A stretch of DNA of 64,000 nt from positions 933,803-997,802 of the forward strand of contig NZ_NAPS01000001.1 in assembly GCF_004323185.1 (NCBI RefSeq). Direction: 5' to 3'. The first letter of the stretch is position 1. Each line of letters begins with the position of its first letter. Under the pieces are notes generated by a model that did no database searches, was not told where the DNA came from, and was given only the letters and a program-made list of their open reading frames with translations. Source of the DNA: Westiellopsis prolifica IICB1. Its GTDB lineage: Bacteria > Cyanobacteriota > Cyanobacteriia > Cyanobacteriales > Nostocaceae. This document shows positions 1-7,902 of this stretch, piece by piece. A program made the translations under genes and the position numbers.

Positions 1-334
1 TTTTCTCATTGGCAAATAAACCTAAAACTTGAGTTTGTTGCTGCTTGGCGTCTGCGAGTTCTTGTTTAACTTGATCTATCTGTTTGATAGTGGCTTTCTT
101 TTGATCAACTTGTCCTTGCAGTTCACTTTGTTTGTTTTGGTTTTGTCCGAAGGTGTCCCAAGCCGGCATTACTAATGTCAACAACATATAAAGTGCGCCA
201 ATAAATCCCACCCCTCCGACCAAAATGCCTATAATTTTGGGTGTAAAACTAATGCCAAATACAACGGGGTAGGCTGATTTTGCCTCGGTTAATTCCCCGC
301 CTTCCATAAAATTAATATCTTCACTCAGCGTCAT
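1..334 (-). CDS. pilO: PilO, type IV pilus assembly protein (3' part outside window)
   Basis: The visible 111 N-terminal residues show a short cytoplasmic tail (MTLSEDINFMEGGELTEAKS), one membrane segment at about residues 37-60, and a Gln/Lys-rich coiled coil after it. This is the bitopic layout of PilO, the inner-membrane alignment protein that pairs with PilN in type IV pilus machines for motility and DNA uptake. Its ATG overlaps the stop of the upstream pilN gene (ATGA), so the two are translationally coupled. The C-terminal periplasmic ferredoxin-like domain runs off the left edge. Identification rests mainly on operon position behind pilM and pilN. Confidence 0.85.
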   Translation of the reverse strand, partial: MTLSEDINFMEGGELTEAKSAYPVVFGISFTPKIIGILVGGVGFIGALYMLLTLVMPAWDTFGQNQNKQSELQGQVDQKKATIKQIDQVKQELADAKQQQTQVLGLFANEK

Positions 335-1095
335 TTTTGAATGACTCCTGTTTTTTGCAAACTACGAATACGTGCGACTAACCCCACTGTGCCTTTTTTT
401 TCTAATTCGCGAATTAGCTCTGAAGCTGGGATATCGCTGAGACTGGTTTGAATAGTGTATTTGGCTAGTTTAGGTGGTTTAATTGTTACACCGGTTTGAG
501 TACCAGTATTTCTTAATGGTGCATCTACTAGTTCTGTGGAAATAATTTTGGCTTCACTGGCTTTAAAGAAACGAGATTGTTGTAGAGTCAGCAAAAAATC
601 GTTGACATCATTAAAAGAGCGAGCCAGACCAGTAATTTCTATTCCTCCGGCTGGATTCGGTGGTGGCTGTCCCTCAACAGCAGCAGCAGGTGGGATTTGC
701 TTGACGTTTTCGATTTGGACTGTGGCTGGAATGCGATCGCGCAAATCTTGTAACATTGCAGACCAAGGACGAATTTGATCAAACACAGTCACTAAAGATT
801 GTGTTTCCGCTTTGACTTTGTTGGTTTGTTCCTTAATCTTGTTAATATTGCCGATTTGAGCATCTAAGCTTTGATTTTCCTGTTCTAATTGGGCAATTGT
901 TTGCTCTAACTCAGCATTTTTAGCTTGCAAAAACCACAAACCAGCTGCTACAAAAGCAGGGAAAATTACACCAACTCCCACCCCAATAAATACAGGCGTT
1001 AAATTCCCTGTATTGATCGCTACATTTGCCTTCTTTTCAGTCTTTGTTTGAAAATTTGGCCGCTCTTTAAGAAAATTAATATCTAAACTGTACAT
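331..1095 (-). CDS. pilN: PilN, type IV pilus inner-membrane assembly protein
   Basis: A 254-residue bitopic protein. The N-terminus MYSLDINFLKERP is the cytoplasmic motif that in characterised PilN proteins docks into the actin-like PilM. A membrane helix follows at about residues 32-53, then a Glu/Gln-rich coiled coil (about 55-105) and a periplasmic domain. An insert around residues 130-150 is rich in Pro and Ala (IPPAAAVEGQPPPNPAGG). PilM, PilN and PilO form the alignment subcomplex linking the cytoplasmic motor to the outer-membrane secretin. The gene lies between pilM, from which a 146-base repeat-bearing gap separates it, and pilO, which it overlaps. Confidence 0.92.
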   Translation of the reverse strand: MYSLDINFLKERPNFQTKTEKKANVAINTGNLTPVFIGVGVGVIFPAFVAAGLWFLQAKNAELEQTIAQLEQENQSLDAQIGNINKIKEQTNKVKAETQSLVTVFDQIRPWSAMLQDLRDRIPATVQIENVKQIPPAAAVEGQPPPNPAGGIEITGLARSFNDVNDFLLTLQQSRFFKASEAKIISTELVDAPLRNTGTQTGVTIKPPKLAKYTIQTSLSDIPASELIRELEKKGTVGLVARIRSLQKTGVIQK

Positions 1096-1117
1096 TTTTC
1101 GTCATTTGTCATTCGAC

Positions 1118-1185
1118 ATTGGGCATTGGGCATTGGGCATTGGGCATGGGGCACTGGGCATTGGGCATTGGGCATGGGGCATTGG
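1118..1185. repeat. GGGCATT tandem array between pilM and pilN
   Basis: About nine imperfect copies of the 7-mer GGGCATT (variants GGGCATG and GGGCACT) fill the gap between pilM and pilN. The period of seven matches the heptanucleotide tandem repeats typical of heterocystous cyanobacteria. Short open frames across it translate as a periodic HWALGIG-type peptide and are not genes. Confidence 0.9.
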
Positions 1186-1241
1186 TTATTCTCCCCACAC
1201 TTCCCACACTCCCTTCCGTTGTCCCAATCAATACCCAATCC

Positions 1242-2348
1242 TCACACCAAACGCATTCCAAGACCGAGTACTATTCCCAATCCAGGACGTTGGACGGCGG
1301 GAAACTTTTCTTCGTCAACTTCCAAAGATAAAGAGCCGATTGGATCTATTTGAGAGGTAGGTAAACTCAATCTTTGTGTGAAGAACTCATCTAACTGTGC
1401 TAGTCCTCCACCTGAACCTGCTAAAAAAATCTGGGCTATTTCTAAGTTTTCGCTTTGATTGAGATAAAAATCGATGGAACGGCGCAGTTCATCTGTGAGT
1501 TCTGCCAACACGCGCATCATTGCTGCTACACCAGGATTCGCTTCAGTAACACCTGTTTTTGCGCCTTCTGTGATATTGAGAGGAATTGTCATCCCCTGCA
1601 ACAAGTTTATATCTCGTGATGCAGGTAAGCTCATTGCTCTAGCTAGTGCCATTTGCATTTGATTCGTTCCCAGAGGAATCGTACGTGAAAATTGCGGTAC
1701 TCCGTTGACAATAATGGCAATTTCTGTATTATCGAATTCTATATCGACTAAAACTGCTGCTTCTTGTGGCCCGTATTGCCGCAACTGGTCACGGATTGTC
1801 CGAATCAGTGCAAAAGAATTGATTTCTAAGACATCAATTTGCAATCCTGCCTGCTCGAATGTATTTATGTATGTATCAGTGACTTCCTTACGAGTTGCAA
1901 CCAGCAACACTTTGACTTTTTCAATTCCATCTTCATCTACAAAGTAGCCAAGTTTTTGATAATCTACATCTGCTTCTTCACGAGGATAAGGCAAATATAA
2001 ACCTGCTTCGTGGTTTAACACCATTTCGCGCAGTTCTTTATCATCTAATTCTGATGGAACGGGAATGAGACGTACAATTGAATCTCGTCCTGTAACAGCA
2101 GTAGCAACCCGAAAAGCTTTGATTTTACTTTCTGTAAGTGCCTGCTGGATAATTTGTGCCATTGCTGGAGGATCAGCAATTTGACCATCGACAAAAACAC
2201 CTTCTGGAACAGCCACTGATGTTAAAGCGTCTAGTTTCAGACCTTGGCGTTGTTTGCGTAAACGAGCGACATTCACACATTGCGGTGCAAGTTCGATGCC
2301 AACTCCGTCTTTAGATTTGCTAAACAGACTGTTGATAATTTTAACCAC
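1242..2348 (-). CDS. pilM: PilM, actin-like type IV pilus assembly ATPase
   Basis: A 368-residue cytoplasmic protein with the PilM/FtsA-like actin fold. The nucleotide-binding phosphate loops are GVGIELAPQCVNVARL (about residues 16-31) and AAVLVDIEFDNTEIAI (about 197-212), and a late adenosine-type motif FLAGSGGGLAQLDEF lies near 313-327. In known systems PilM binds ATP and recruits the N-terminal tail of PilN. It is the first gene of pilMNO. The start MVKIINSLF gives the usual family length. The gene is divergent from the solute-binding protein gene, with an ACCATTG repeat array between them. Confidence 0.93.
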   Translation of the reverse strand: MVKIINSLFSKSKDGVGIELAPQCVNVARLRKQRQGLKLDALTSVAVPEGVFVDGQIADPPAMAQIIQQALTESKIKAFRVATAVTGRDSIVRLIPVPSELDDKELREMVLNHEAGLYLPYPREEADVDYQKLGYFVDEDGIEKVKVLLVATRKEVTDTYINTFEQAGLQIDVLEINSFALIRTIRDQLRQYGPQEAAVLVDIEFDNTEIAIIVNGVPQFSRTIPLGTNQMQMALARAMSLPASRDINLLQGMTIPLNITEGAKTGVTEANPGVAAMMRVLAELTDELRRSIDFYLNQSENLEIAQIFLAGSGGGLAQLDEFFTQRLSLPTSQIDPIGSLSLEVDEEKFPAVQRPGLGIVLGLGMRLV

Positions 2349-2449
2349 TGTTTTGCCCGCATAAATGCTAAATTGAAAAATTTAAATGTTAAAAGTCAAG
2401 AGTCCATAGTCCATTGTCAATTGTTAAGAGTAAAGAGAATTTCAAATTA

Positions 2450-2492
2450 ACCATTGACCATTGACCATTGACCATTGACCATTGACCATTGA
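2450..2492. repeat. ACCATTG heptamer array
   Basis: Six uninterrupted copies of ACCATTG lie just upstream of the solute-binding-protein gene. An in-frame upstream ATG within the array would add eight repeat-encoded residues (MTIDSIST) to that protein, so the ATG at 2506 is the better start. Confidence 0.92.
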
Positions 2493-2505
2493 CTCTATAA
2501 GCACA

Positions 2506-3807
2506 ATGATTCAAATTCAAAAATTCAAAAGATTAACTGTTTGGGCGTTAGTTGGCTTATTGACAAGTTGGATTGTCAGTTGTGGCACAGGTAATGTTAA
2601 CCCAAGCACAAAACAGGCATCTTCGGGAGCCGCAAGAATTGAGTTTTGGACTATGCAACTCAAACCTCAATTTACAGACTACTTCCAAAGCCTAATTACT
2701 ACTTTTGAATCGCAAAATTCAGGTATAAAGGTTAACTGGGTGGATATCCCTTGGGCAGAAATGGAAAACAAAATTTTAACAGCTGTATCCGCAAAAACGC
2801 CACCTGATGTTGTAAACTTAAATCCAGATTTTGCATCTCAATTAGCAAGTAGAAACGCTTGGTTCGATTTAGATACAAAAGTCCCAAATGACGTACGTTC
2901 CTCATATCTACCGAATATATGGAAAGCTAGCACGCTGAATGGTAAGAGTTTTGGAATACCTTGGTATCTCACCACACGGCTAACTATTTATAACACTGAT
3001 TTATTAAAACAGGCAGGTATTAATAAGCCACCTATTACTTATGCTGAATTGGCACAAGTAGCCCAACAAATAAAAGATAAAACTGGTAAGTATGCATTTT
3101 TTGTAACTTTTGTCCCGCAAGATTCTGGTGAAGTTTTAGAATCTTTTGTGCAGATGGGAGTTACTTTAGTTGATGCCCAAGGTAAAGCTGCTTTTAATTC
3201 TGCTCAAGGTAAAGCAGCATTTCAGTACTGGGTAGATCTTTACAAAAAAGGTCTACTGCCAAAAGAAGTATTGACACAAGGACATCGTCATGCTATCGAA
3301 TTATATCAATCTGGAGAAACAGCCTTACTAGCTTCAGGTCCAGAATTTTTGAAACAAATTGCTAATAATGCACCTGCGATCGCAAAAGTTTCAGCCATAG
3401 CACCTCAAATTACTGGCGAAACTGGTAAGAAAAATGTGGCTGTGATGAATGTAGTTATTCCTCGTGATACCAAACAACCAGACGCAGCTGTCAAATTTGC
3501 TCTATTTGTTACCAATGACCAAAATCAGCTAGCCTTTGCTAAACAAGCAAATGTTCTACCTTCCACAGTCAAGGCTTTATCTGATGACTATTTTAAAAAA
3601 ATACCAGCAAACGCCCCCACAATAGATAAAGCTAGAGCGATTAGTGCTAGTCAAATGCAACAAGCAGAAGTACTAACACCTACTTTGAAAAATTTCAATA
3701 TCCTACAAAAAGCAATTTATGAGAACCTGCAAGCAGCAATGTTAGATGAGAAGACAGTAGATAAAGCTGTAGAAGATGCAGCACAGGAGTGGAATAGTCG
3801 TCAATAG
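2506..3807 (+). CDS. ABC transporter sugar-type solute-binding lipoprotein
   Basis: A 433-residue extracellular solute-binding protein, family 1 (maltose/glycerol-3-phosphate type). The N-terminus is a lipoprotein signal: basic MIQIQKFKR, a hydrophobic stretch, then the lipobox IVSC with the lipidated Cys at residue 26. The mature part has the family pattern IEFWTM...LITTFESQNSGIKVNWVDIPW, then ...PPDVVNLNPDFASQLA and a hinge/ligand region around FGIPWYLTTRL. No permease or ATPase gene is adjacent, so it probably works with components encoded elsewhere. The substrate is likely an oligosaccharide or polyol and cannot be read from sequence. Confidence 0.88.
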   Translation: MIQIQKFKRLTVWALVGLLTSWIVSCGTGNVNPSTKQASSGAARIEFWTMQLKPQFTDYFQSLITTFESQNSGIKVNWVDIPWAEMENKILTAVSAKTPPDVVNLNPDFASQLASRNAWFDLDTKVPNDVRSSYLPNIWKASTLNGKSFGIPWYLTTRLTIYNTDLLKQAGINKPPITYAELAQVAQQIKDKTGKYAFFVTFVPQDSGEVLESFVQMGVTLVDAQGKAAFNSAQGKAAFQYWVDLYKKGLLPKEVLTQGHRHAIELYQSGETALLASGPEFLKQIANNAPAIAKVSAIAPQITGETGKKNVAVMNVVIPRDTKQPDAAVKFALFVTNDQNQLAFAKQANVLPSTVKALSDDYFKKIPANAPTIDKARAISASQMQQAEVLTPTLKNFNILQKAIYENLQAAMLDEKTVDKAVEDAAQEWNSRQ

Positions 3808-3878
3808 TTAAAGGGATCGGGGAGCGGGGAATGGGGTATAAGGGGTTTTGGGATTTGGGATAGAGTTTTTTGTTCTCT

Positions 3879-3918
3879 GGCTTCGATTGGCTTCGATTGG
3901 CTTCGATTGGCTCCGATA
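3879..3918. repeat. GGCTTCGATT decamer repeat
   Basis: Three perfect copies and one degenerate copy of a 10-base unit GGCTTCGATT lie in the convergent gap between the solute-binding protein and the toxin gene. The period of ten differs from the heptamers found elsewhere in the window. Confidence 0.85.
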
Positions 3919-3930
3919 ATAAATAAAGCA

Positions 3931-3978
3931 AAACCGGATAAATTATAGATGGGTTTTTTGTCTATATTTATCCGGTTG
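3931..3978. terminator. Strong hairpin between convergent genes
   Basis: An inverted repeat with arms beginning AACCGGATAAA and ending TTTATCCGGTT pairs over about 17 bases with one bulge. The loop contains a T-run, and T-rich sequence follows on the right side. It sits between two convergent genes and is suited to ending transcription from both sides. Confidence 0.65.
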
Positions 3979-4039
3979 CATTTTTGCTTGAGTGTGAAAA
4001 ATCTCTTGGTTTTTTGATTTAACTCATAGGCTATCCTAT

Positions 4040-4339
4040 TTAATCGATTTCAAATTTATCGAGTAGCTTCTTTCCGTAAATCACAGCGGCGACAGTAACA
4101 GTATCTCCCTGAATGTGATAGATGATTCGATAGCTGTATGCCAAATGTTCTCTGATATTATCGTTACCTAACTCTGGTACAATGCGACCAGAAAAAGGTT
4201 CCTTGCTTAAGTTACTTGTTGTGTCAAGTATCTTCTTGACTACTGTCGCAGCATAGGAAGCCGAGTCACGACCTATATATATGGCAATTGCTTCTACATC
4301 ATCTAATGCTTTGGGAGACCATTCTACTTGATAAGCCAT
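4040..4339 (-). CDS. ParE/RelE-family toxin
   Basis: A 99-residue protein of the RelE/ParE toxin fold. The N-terminus MAYQVEWSPKALDDVEAIAIYI is the characteristic first strand and helix. The centre LSKEPFSGRIVPELG precedes the conserved REHLAYSYRIIYHI segment, with basic residues where ParE/RelE toxins contact gyrase or mRNA. The ending VAAVIYGKKLL is also typical. The start overlaps the end of the upstream small gene by 16 bases, the usual antitoxin-toxin arrangement. Whether it acts on gyrase or on ribosome-bound mRNA cannot be decided; the YRIIYHI signature leans to ParE. Confidence 0.85.
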   Translation of the reverse strand: MAYQVEWSPKALDDVEAIAIYIGRDSASYAATVVKKILDTTSNLSKEPFSGRIVPELGNDNIREHLAYSYRIIYHIQGDTVTVAAVIYGKKLLDKFEID

Positions 4340-4512
4340 TTGTTCAATCGTTCTTCGGCCTCACTTAGGGTTCTGGTTGCTTGGTGTTCGGCTACTTCTA
4401 AACCGCGCCGGACTTTTTCAATGACGTACAAATGATATTGGACATCTTCTATAGAACAATTATCGGGTAATTGGTTCAAAAGAGATTGTATCTTTTGTTT
4501 TGTAGAACTCAT
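4324..4512 (-). CDS. Cognate antitoxin of the ParE-type toxin
   Basis: A 62-residue protein starting MSSTKQKIQSLLNQLPDNCS. The segment IEDVQYHLYVIEKVRRGLEVAE resembles the short Phd/RelB-like or YefM-like antitoxins paired with ParE in cyanobacteria, and the acidic/amphipathic C-terminus (EAEERLNKWL) would wrap the toxin. A longer reading frame starts at 4575, but its first 21 residues are unlike the family, so the internal ATG is chosen. It is translationally coupled to the toxin. The gene sits 65 bases downstream of thrS on the same strand and may be read through from it. Confidence 0.72.
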   Translation of the reverse strand: MSSTKQKIQSLLNQLPDNCSIEDVQYHLYVIEKVRRGLEVAEHQATRTLSEAEERLNKWLIK

Positions 4513-4577
4513 AATGTAATTTCTAATTAATTTATATTGCAATATAGGCAAGTGGGCAATGCCCACCTTATACATTG

Positions 4578-6428
4578 TTAAAAATTCTCGAAGTTTTTGA
4601 TCGATTCCTTAATTTTATCTAAAACTTCGTCCACAGGTATAGTCCCTAATTCACCATTTGCACGAGTGCGGATACTCAAAGAATTAGTTTCTACTTCTTT
4701 GGCGCCGATCACGGCCATGATGGGGATCTTTTCTTTTTCAGCATTGCGAATGAGTTTACCCAGGCGATCGCCACTGGTATCAACTTCTGCTCGAATACCT
4801 ATAGCTGTCATTTTTGCTGCTACTTCTTTGGCAAAATCGAGCTGCACTTCGCTGACTGGCAATAATCTAGCTTGTACTGGTGCTAACCACAAAGGGAAAT
4901 CTCCAGCATATTCTTCGATTAAAATACCAATGAGTCTTTCTAAGGAACCAAAAGGCGCACGGTGAATCATCACTGGACGTTTACGAGAACCATCTTCAGC
5001 GACGTACTCCAAATCAAACCTTTCTGGCAAGTTGTAATCTACTTGCACAGTTCCTAGTTGCCACTCCCGCTCTAGAGCATCGCGGACGATAAAATCTAGT
5101 TTGGGGCCGTAAAAAGCAGCCTCACCAATTCCCTCAAAGTGATCCATTCCCAAAGTTTCGACAGAGCGACGAATGGCGCTTTCAGCTTTGTCCCAAGCTT
5201 CGTCCGAACCAATATATTTATCGCTAGCCGGATCGCGAAAACTCAGTCGTGCTTTAAAGTTATGATCGAGTTTTAGAGTTTTAATCACTGACAAGATCAA
5301 ATCTACGACGTTGAGGAATTCGCTGTCTAGTTGCTCTGGGGTGACAAATATGTGAGCATCGTCTTGAGTAAAGCCTCGTACTCGCGTTAAACCGCCCAAT
5401 TCCCCAGATTGCTCGAAGCGGTAGACAGTACCAAATTCCGCCAACCGTATCGGTAACTCTCGATAAGAACGTAATTCGCTCTTATATATTTGAGTGTGAA
5501 AAGGACAATTCATGGCTTTGAGAACAAAGCCTTGCTCATGGCTCGCTGCTTCTTCATTTTCTGCCATCATCGGGAATAAGTCTTCTTTATACTTCTGCCA
5601 ATGGCCAGAGGTTTTAAATAAATCGACTCTACCGATATGGGGAGTGATCACTGGCTGATAGCCGCGTTTAATTTGTTCTTGCTTGAGGAAGTCTTCTAGA
5701 ATACTCCGTAGTAAGGTTCCTTTGGGTGTCCATAATGGTAATCCTGGCCCTACTAAGTCGGAAAAGATAAATAATCCTAATTCTTTACCTAATTTACGGT
5801 GATCGCGTCGTAATGCTTCTTCTTTACGCCGCTTATACTCTGTTAGCTGTTCTGGGTTTTCCCACGCAGTCCCGTAGATGCGTTGTAGTTGTGCTTTGGT
5901 TTCGTCTCCACGCCAGTAAGCACCAGCAACGCTTTCTAAATCAATAGCTTTTGGGTTTAACTCCTTAGTATTCTCTACATGGGGTCCAGCACACAAATCC
6001 CACCATTCATTACCCAAGTGATAAATTGTAATCGGTTCTTCTTTGATATCCGCCAGTATTTCTAGCTTATAAGGTTCGTTAATTGCTTTAATCCGGCGTT
6101 CAGCTTCTTCTCGACTAACTTCTTCTCTAACTACTGGCAGTTTACGATTGATAATCTTATCCATCTCTTTTTTGATGGCTTTAAGATCTTTGTCGGTAAA
6201 TGCTTCTGGACTATCAAAATCGTAGTAAAAGCCGTTTTCAATCCACGGACCAATTGTAACTTGTGCCTTGGGAAACAGCTTTTGCACCGCCATCGCCATG
6301 ACGTGAGATGTGGTGTGACGAATTTTTTTTAAGTTTTCTGATTCGCTAGTACGTGGTAAATAAATTTTTTTCTCTATTTGTTCTGATGGACTCGATTGTT
6401 CAGAAGACGACATTGGCTGCTGATCCAT
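4578..6428 (-). CDS. thrS: Threonyl-tRNA synthetase
   Basis: A 616-residue class II aminoacyl-tRNA synthetase that charges tRNA-Thr. The editing domain shows the HxxxH motif (RHTTSHVMA, about residues 37-45) and the CxxxH motif (DLCAGPHV). The catalytic core has zinc ligands in MNCPFH, the DDAHIF motif and MIHRAPFGSLER. The C-terminal anticodon-binding domain starts near PVQARLLPVS. The N-terminal TGS domain of the E. coli enzyme is absent; the protein opens with about 20 polar residues and goes straight into the editing domain. That short form is familiar in cyanobacteria. The next genes downstream are the toxin-antitoxin pair. Confidence 0.95.
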   Translation of the reverse strand: MDQQPMSSSEQSSPSEQIEKKIYLPRTSESENLKKIRHTTSHVMAMAVQKLFPKAQVTIGPWIENGFYYDFDSPEAFTDKDLKAIKKEMDKIINRKLPVVREEVSREEAERRIKAINEPYKLEILADIKEEPITIYHLGNEWWDLCAGPHVENTKELNPKAIDLESVAGAYWRGDETKAQLQRIYGTAWENPEQLTEYKRRKEEALRRDHRKLGKELGLFIFSDLVGPGLPLWTPKGTLLRSILEDFLKQEQIKRGYQPVITPHIGRVDLFKTSGHWQKYKEDLFPMMAENEEAASHEQGFVLKAMNCPFHTQIYKSELRSYRELPIRLAEFGTVYRFEQSGELGGLTRVRGFTQDDAHIFVTPEQLDSEFLNVVDLILSVIKTLKLDHNFKARLSFRDPASDKYIGSDEAWDKAESAIRRSVETLGMDHFEGIGEAAFYGPKLDFIVRDALEREWQLGTVQVDYNLPERFDLEYVAEDGSRKRPVMIHRAPFGSLERLIGILIEEYAGDFPLWLAPVQARLLPVSEVQLDFAKEVAAKMTAIGIRAEVDTSGDRLGKLIRNAEKEKIPIMAVIGAKEVETNSLSIRTRANGELGTIPVDEVLDKIKESIKNFENF

Positions 6429-6939
6429 TGGCGAGGTAATTATTTACGAGTAATTTTCGACTAAGAGGACTGACATATATATTAGCGACCTTGAGGGAAT
6501 TGGGGATCAGGGATCGGGGATCAGGGATTGGGGATTGGGGATTGGGGATTGGGGATTAACGATTTAGAGAAATAATCAGGGATTAAAGATTCGCGAATTA
6601 ATAAAAAGAATAATTAAATAATTCCTGATCCCTGATCCCTGATCCCCAATCCCTGATCCCCGATCCACAGATGAGTTTTTATATAAATTTTGGAGGTTTT
6701 ATGTTTTCAATCTTTATTACTTAATCTTATTTCTATTTTCCCTAAATACTTAAAAAATATTTAAATTATTCTCCTTTGATCTGCCTTAAGAATCCTTACA
6801 AAAATTTTTGCATCTATATATAATATTAATATGTAATACAAAATACAGTTTTTTACAAAATTGTAACCTATGAGTGATATATTCTAAATGTTAAGAATCG
6901 TAAATAGCGTTAATATTAGTAAGAAAGTTAGAAATATGC
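6429..6939. repeat. Divergent intergenic region with inverted heptamer arrays
   Basis: The 510-base gap between thrS and the DUF2605 gene holds two opposed arrays. One of GGGATTG/GGGATCA units runs at about 6487-6557, and its complement of GATCCCT/AATCCCC units at about 6625-6668. They could fold into one long hairpin with a roughly 65-base loop. The rest (6670-6939) is AT-rich with no gene visible and probably carries the promoter of the DUF2605 gene. Confidence 0.85.
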
Positions 6940-6948
6940 TTGTCAATT

Positions 6949-7287
6949 ATGCGAGACTCAAATTTACCAGAGCCTGAGTTGCTAAAGACAGTTTTGCAAC
7001 CGCTGTTGGAAGATTTTCAGTATTGGTTTGCGCGATCGCGTAACTTGCTGGAAACAGAGCAACTGAATTTTCTGAGTAGCCAGGAGCAATTTGCTTTGCT
7101 AGAGCGAGTCAAGCAAGCCCAAGAAGAGGTGAACACAGCCAAGATGCTGTTTAGTGCAACAGAAGGACAAGTTGGGATTGATATGGCAACATTAATGCCT
7201 TGGCATCAATTGTTATCGCAATGCTGGAAAGTAGCGATGTATTTCCGGAGTGAACACGCAAATTCACCACAGCAAGACGGTGTATAA
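6949..7287 (+). CDS. DUF2605 family protein
   Basis: A 112-residue mostly helical soluble protein (MRDSNLPEPELLKTVLQPLLEDFQ...) with conserved-looking Trp and Gln residues and a C-terminal segment MPWHQLLSQCWKVAMYFRS. I recognise it as the cyanobacterial DUF2605 family, whose function is unknown. A TTG nine bases upstream could add three residues, but the ATG is preferred. The next gene encodes a DUF2973 protein. The two families are commonly neighbours in cyanobacteria, which suggests a shared role. Confidence 0.75.
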   Translation: MRDSNLPEPELLKTVLQPLLEDFQYWFARSRNLLETEQLNFLSSQEQFALLERVKQAQEEVNTAKMLFSATEGQVGIDMATLMPWHQLLSQCWKVAMYFRSEHANSPQQDGV

Positions 7288-7498
7288 ATAACAGAAGCTC
7301 AAAAACCTTTAACAAGATTTTTACTTAAGTGAGTTATGTAACTTATAAGACACTAATTTTTGATTTACAAATTAAGACCGCAAACATAGGCTTAGGAACA
7401 GAGTTTTTGGTGGTTTGCCATAGTTTTTAAATAAAACTAGGCGAAACAAATCGTTGTCACAAATGATTTTAAGATTTTTGCCCCTGGAGGAAAACCCG

Positions 7499-7828
7499 AT
7501 GTTACATCTGCTTTATATTCTGGCTTTTACAATTCTTGCTTTTATCGCTGTTGGCAATTTAATCCGCAATTTAATCATGTTCAGTTTTGATAGAGACCGG
7601 AGTTATCCAGCTAGGTACTCGTCAATGGCAAATCAAGGTAACTATCCCCACATAACATCAAGAAAGGGACTCACACCTCATCCAGAATTGTTAGATAGTT
7701 CTGGCAATCTAATTAAAGAACCCTTGTTAGTCATGCGTTCTATCAACGTCGATGATGCTCGTCAACAACTTGATGCTCTTTACGAATCTTCACCAGGACA
7801 GAAAAGAGAAAGTCAAGAGGAAAGTTAG
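7499..7828 (+). CDS. DUF2973 family membrane protein
   Basis: A 109-residue protein with one N-terminal membrane helix (LHLLYILAFTILAFIAVGNLIRNLIMF) and a polar, probably cytoplasmic tail with HPELLDSSGNLIKEPLLVMRSI. This matches the cyanobacterial DUF2973 family of unknown function. The start is set by GGAGG nine bases before ATG 7499; the frame is open upstream but has no comparable ribosome site. It follows the DUF2605 gene at 211 bases. Confidence 0.75.
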   Translation: MLHLLYILAFTILAFIAVGNLIRNLIMFSFDRDRSYPARYSSMANQGNYPHITSRKGLTPHPELLDSSGNLIKEPLLVMRSINVDDARQQLDALYESSPGQKRESQEES

Positions 7829-7892
7829 GGATCGGGGATCGGGGATCGGGTAAGAATCTAGTCCCTAGTTCCTAATCCCTAACCCTTAATTT
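7829..7892. repeat. GGGATCG array with inverted TCCCTAA arm at convergent gene ends
   Basis: Three copies of GGGATCG are followed by opposed CTAATCCCTAACCC units. They lie exactly in the 74-base gap between the converging DUF2973 and debranching-enzyme genes, so the hairpin could act as a two-way terminator. Confidence 0.8.
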
Positions 7893-7902
7893 CTTCTCTA
7901 GT

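Noticed and set aside
1106..1360. Three overlapping plus-strand frames rich in HWALGIG
   Set aside because: They are translations of the GGGCATT heptamer array and the antisense of pilM, with no ribosome site.
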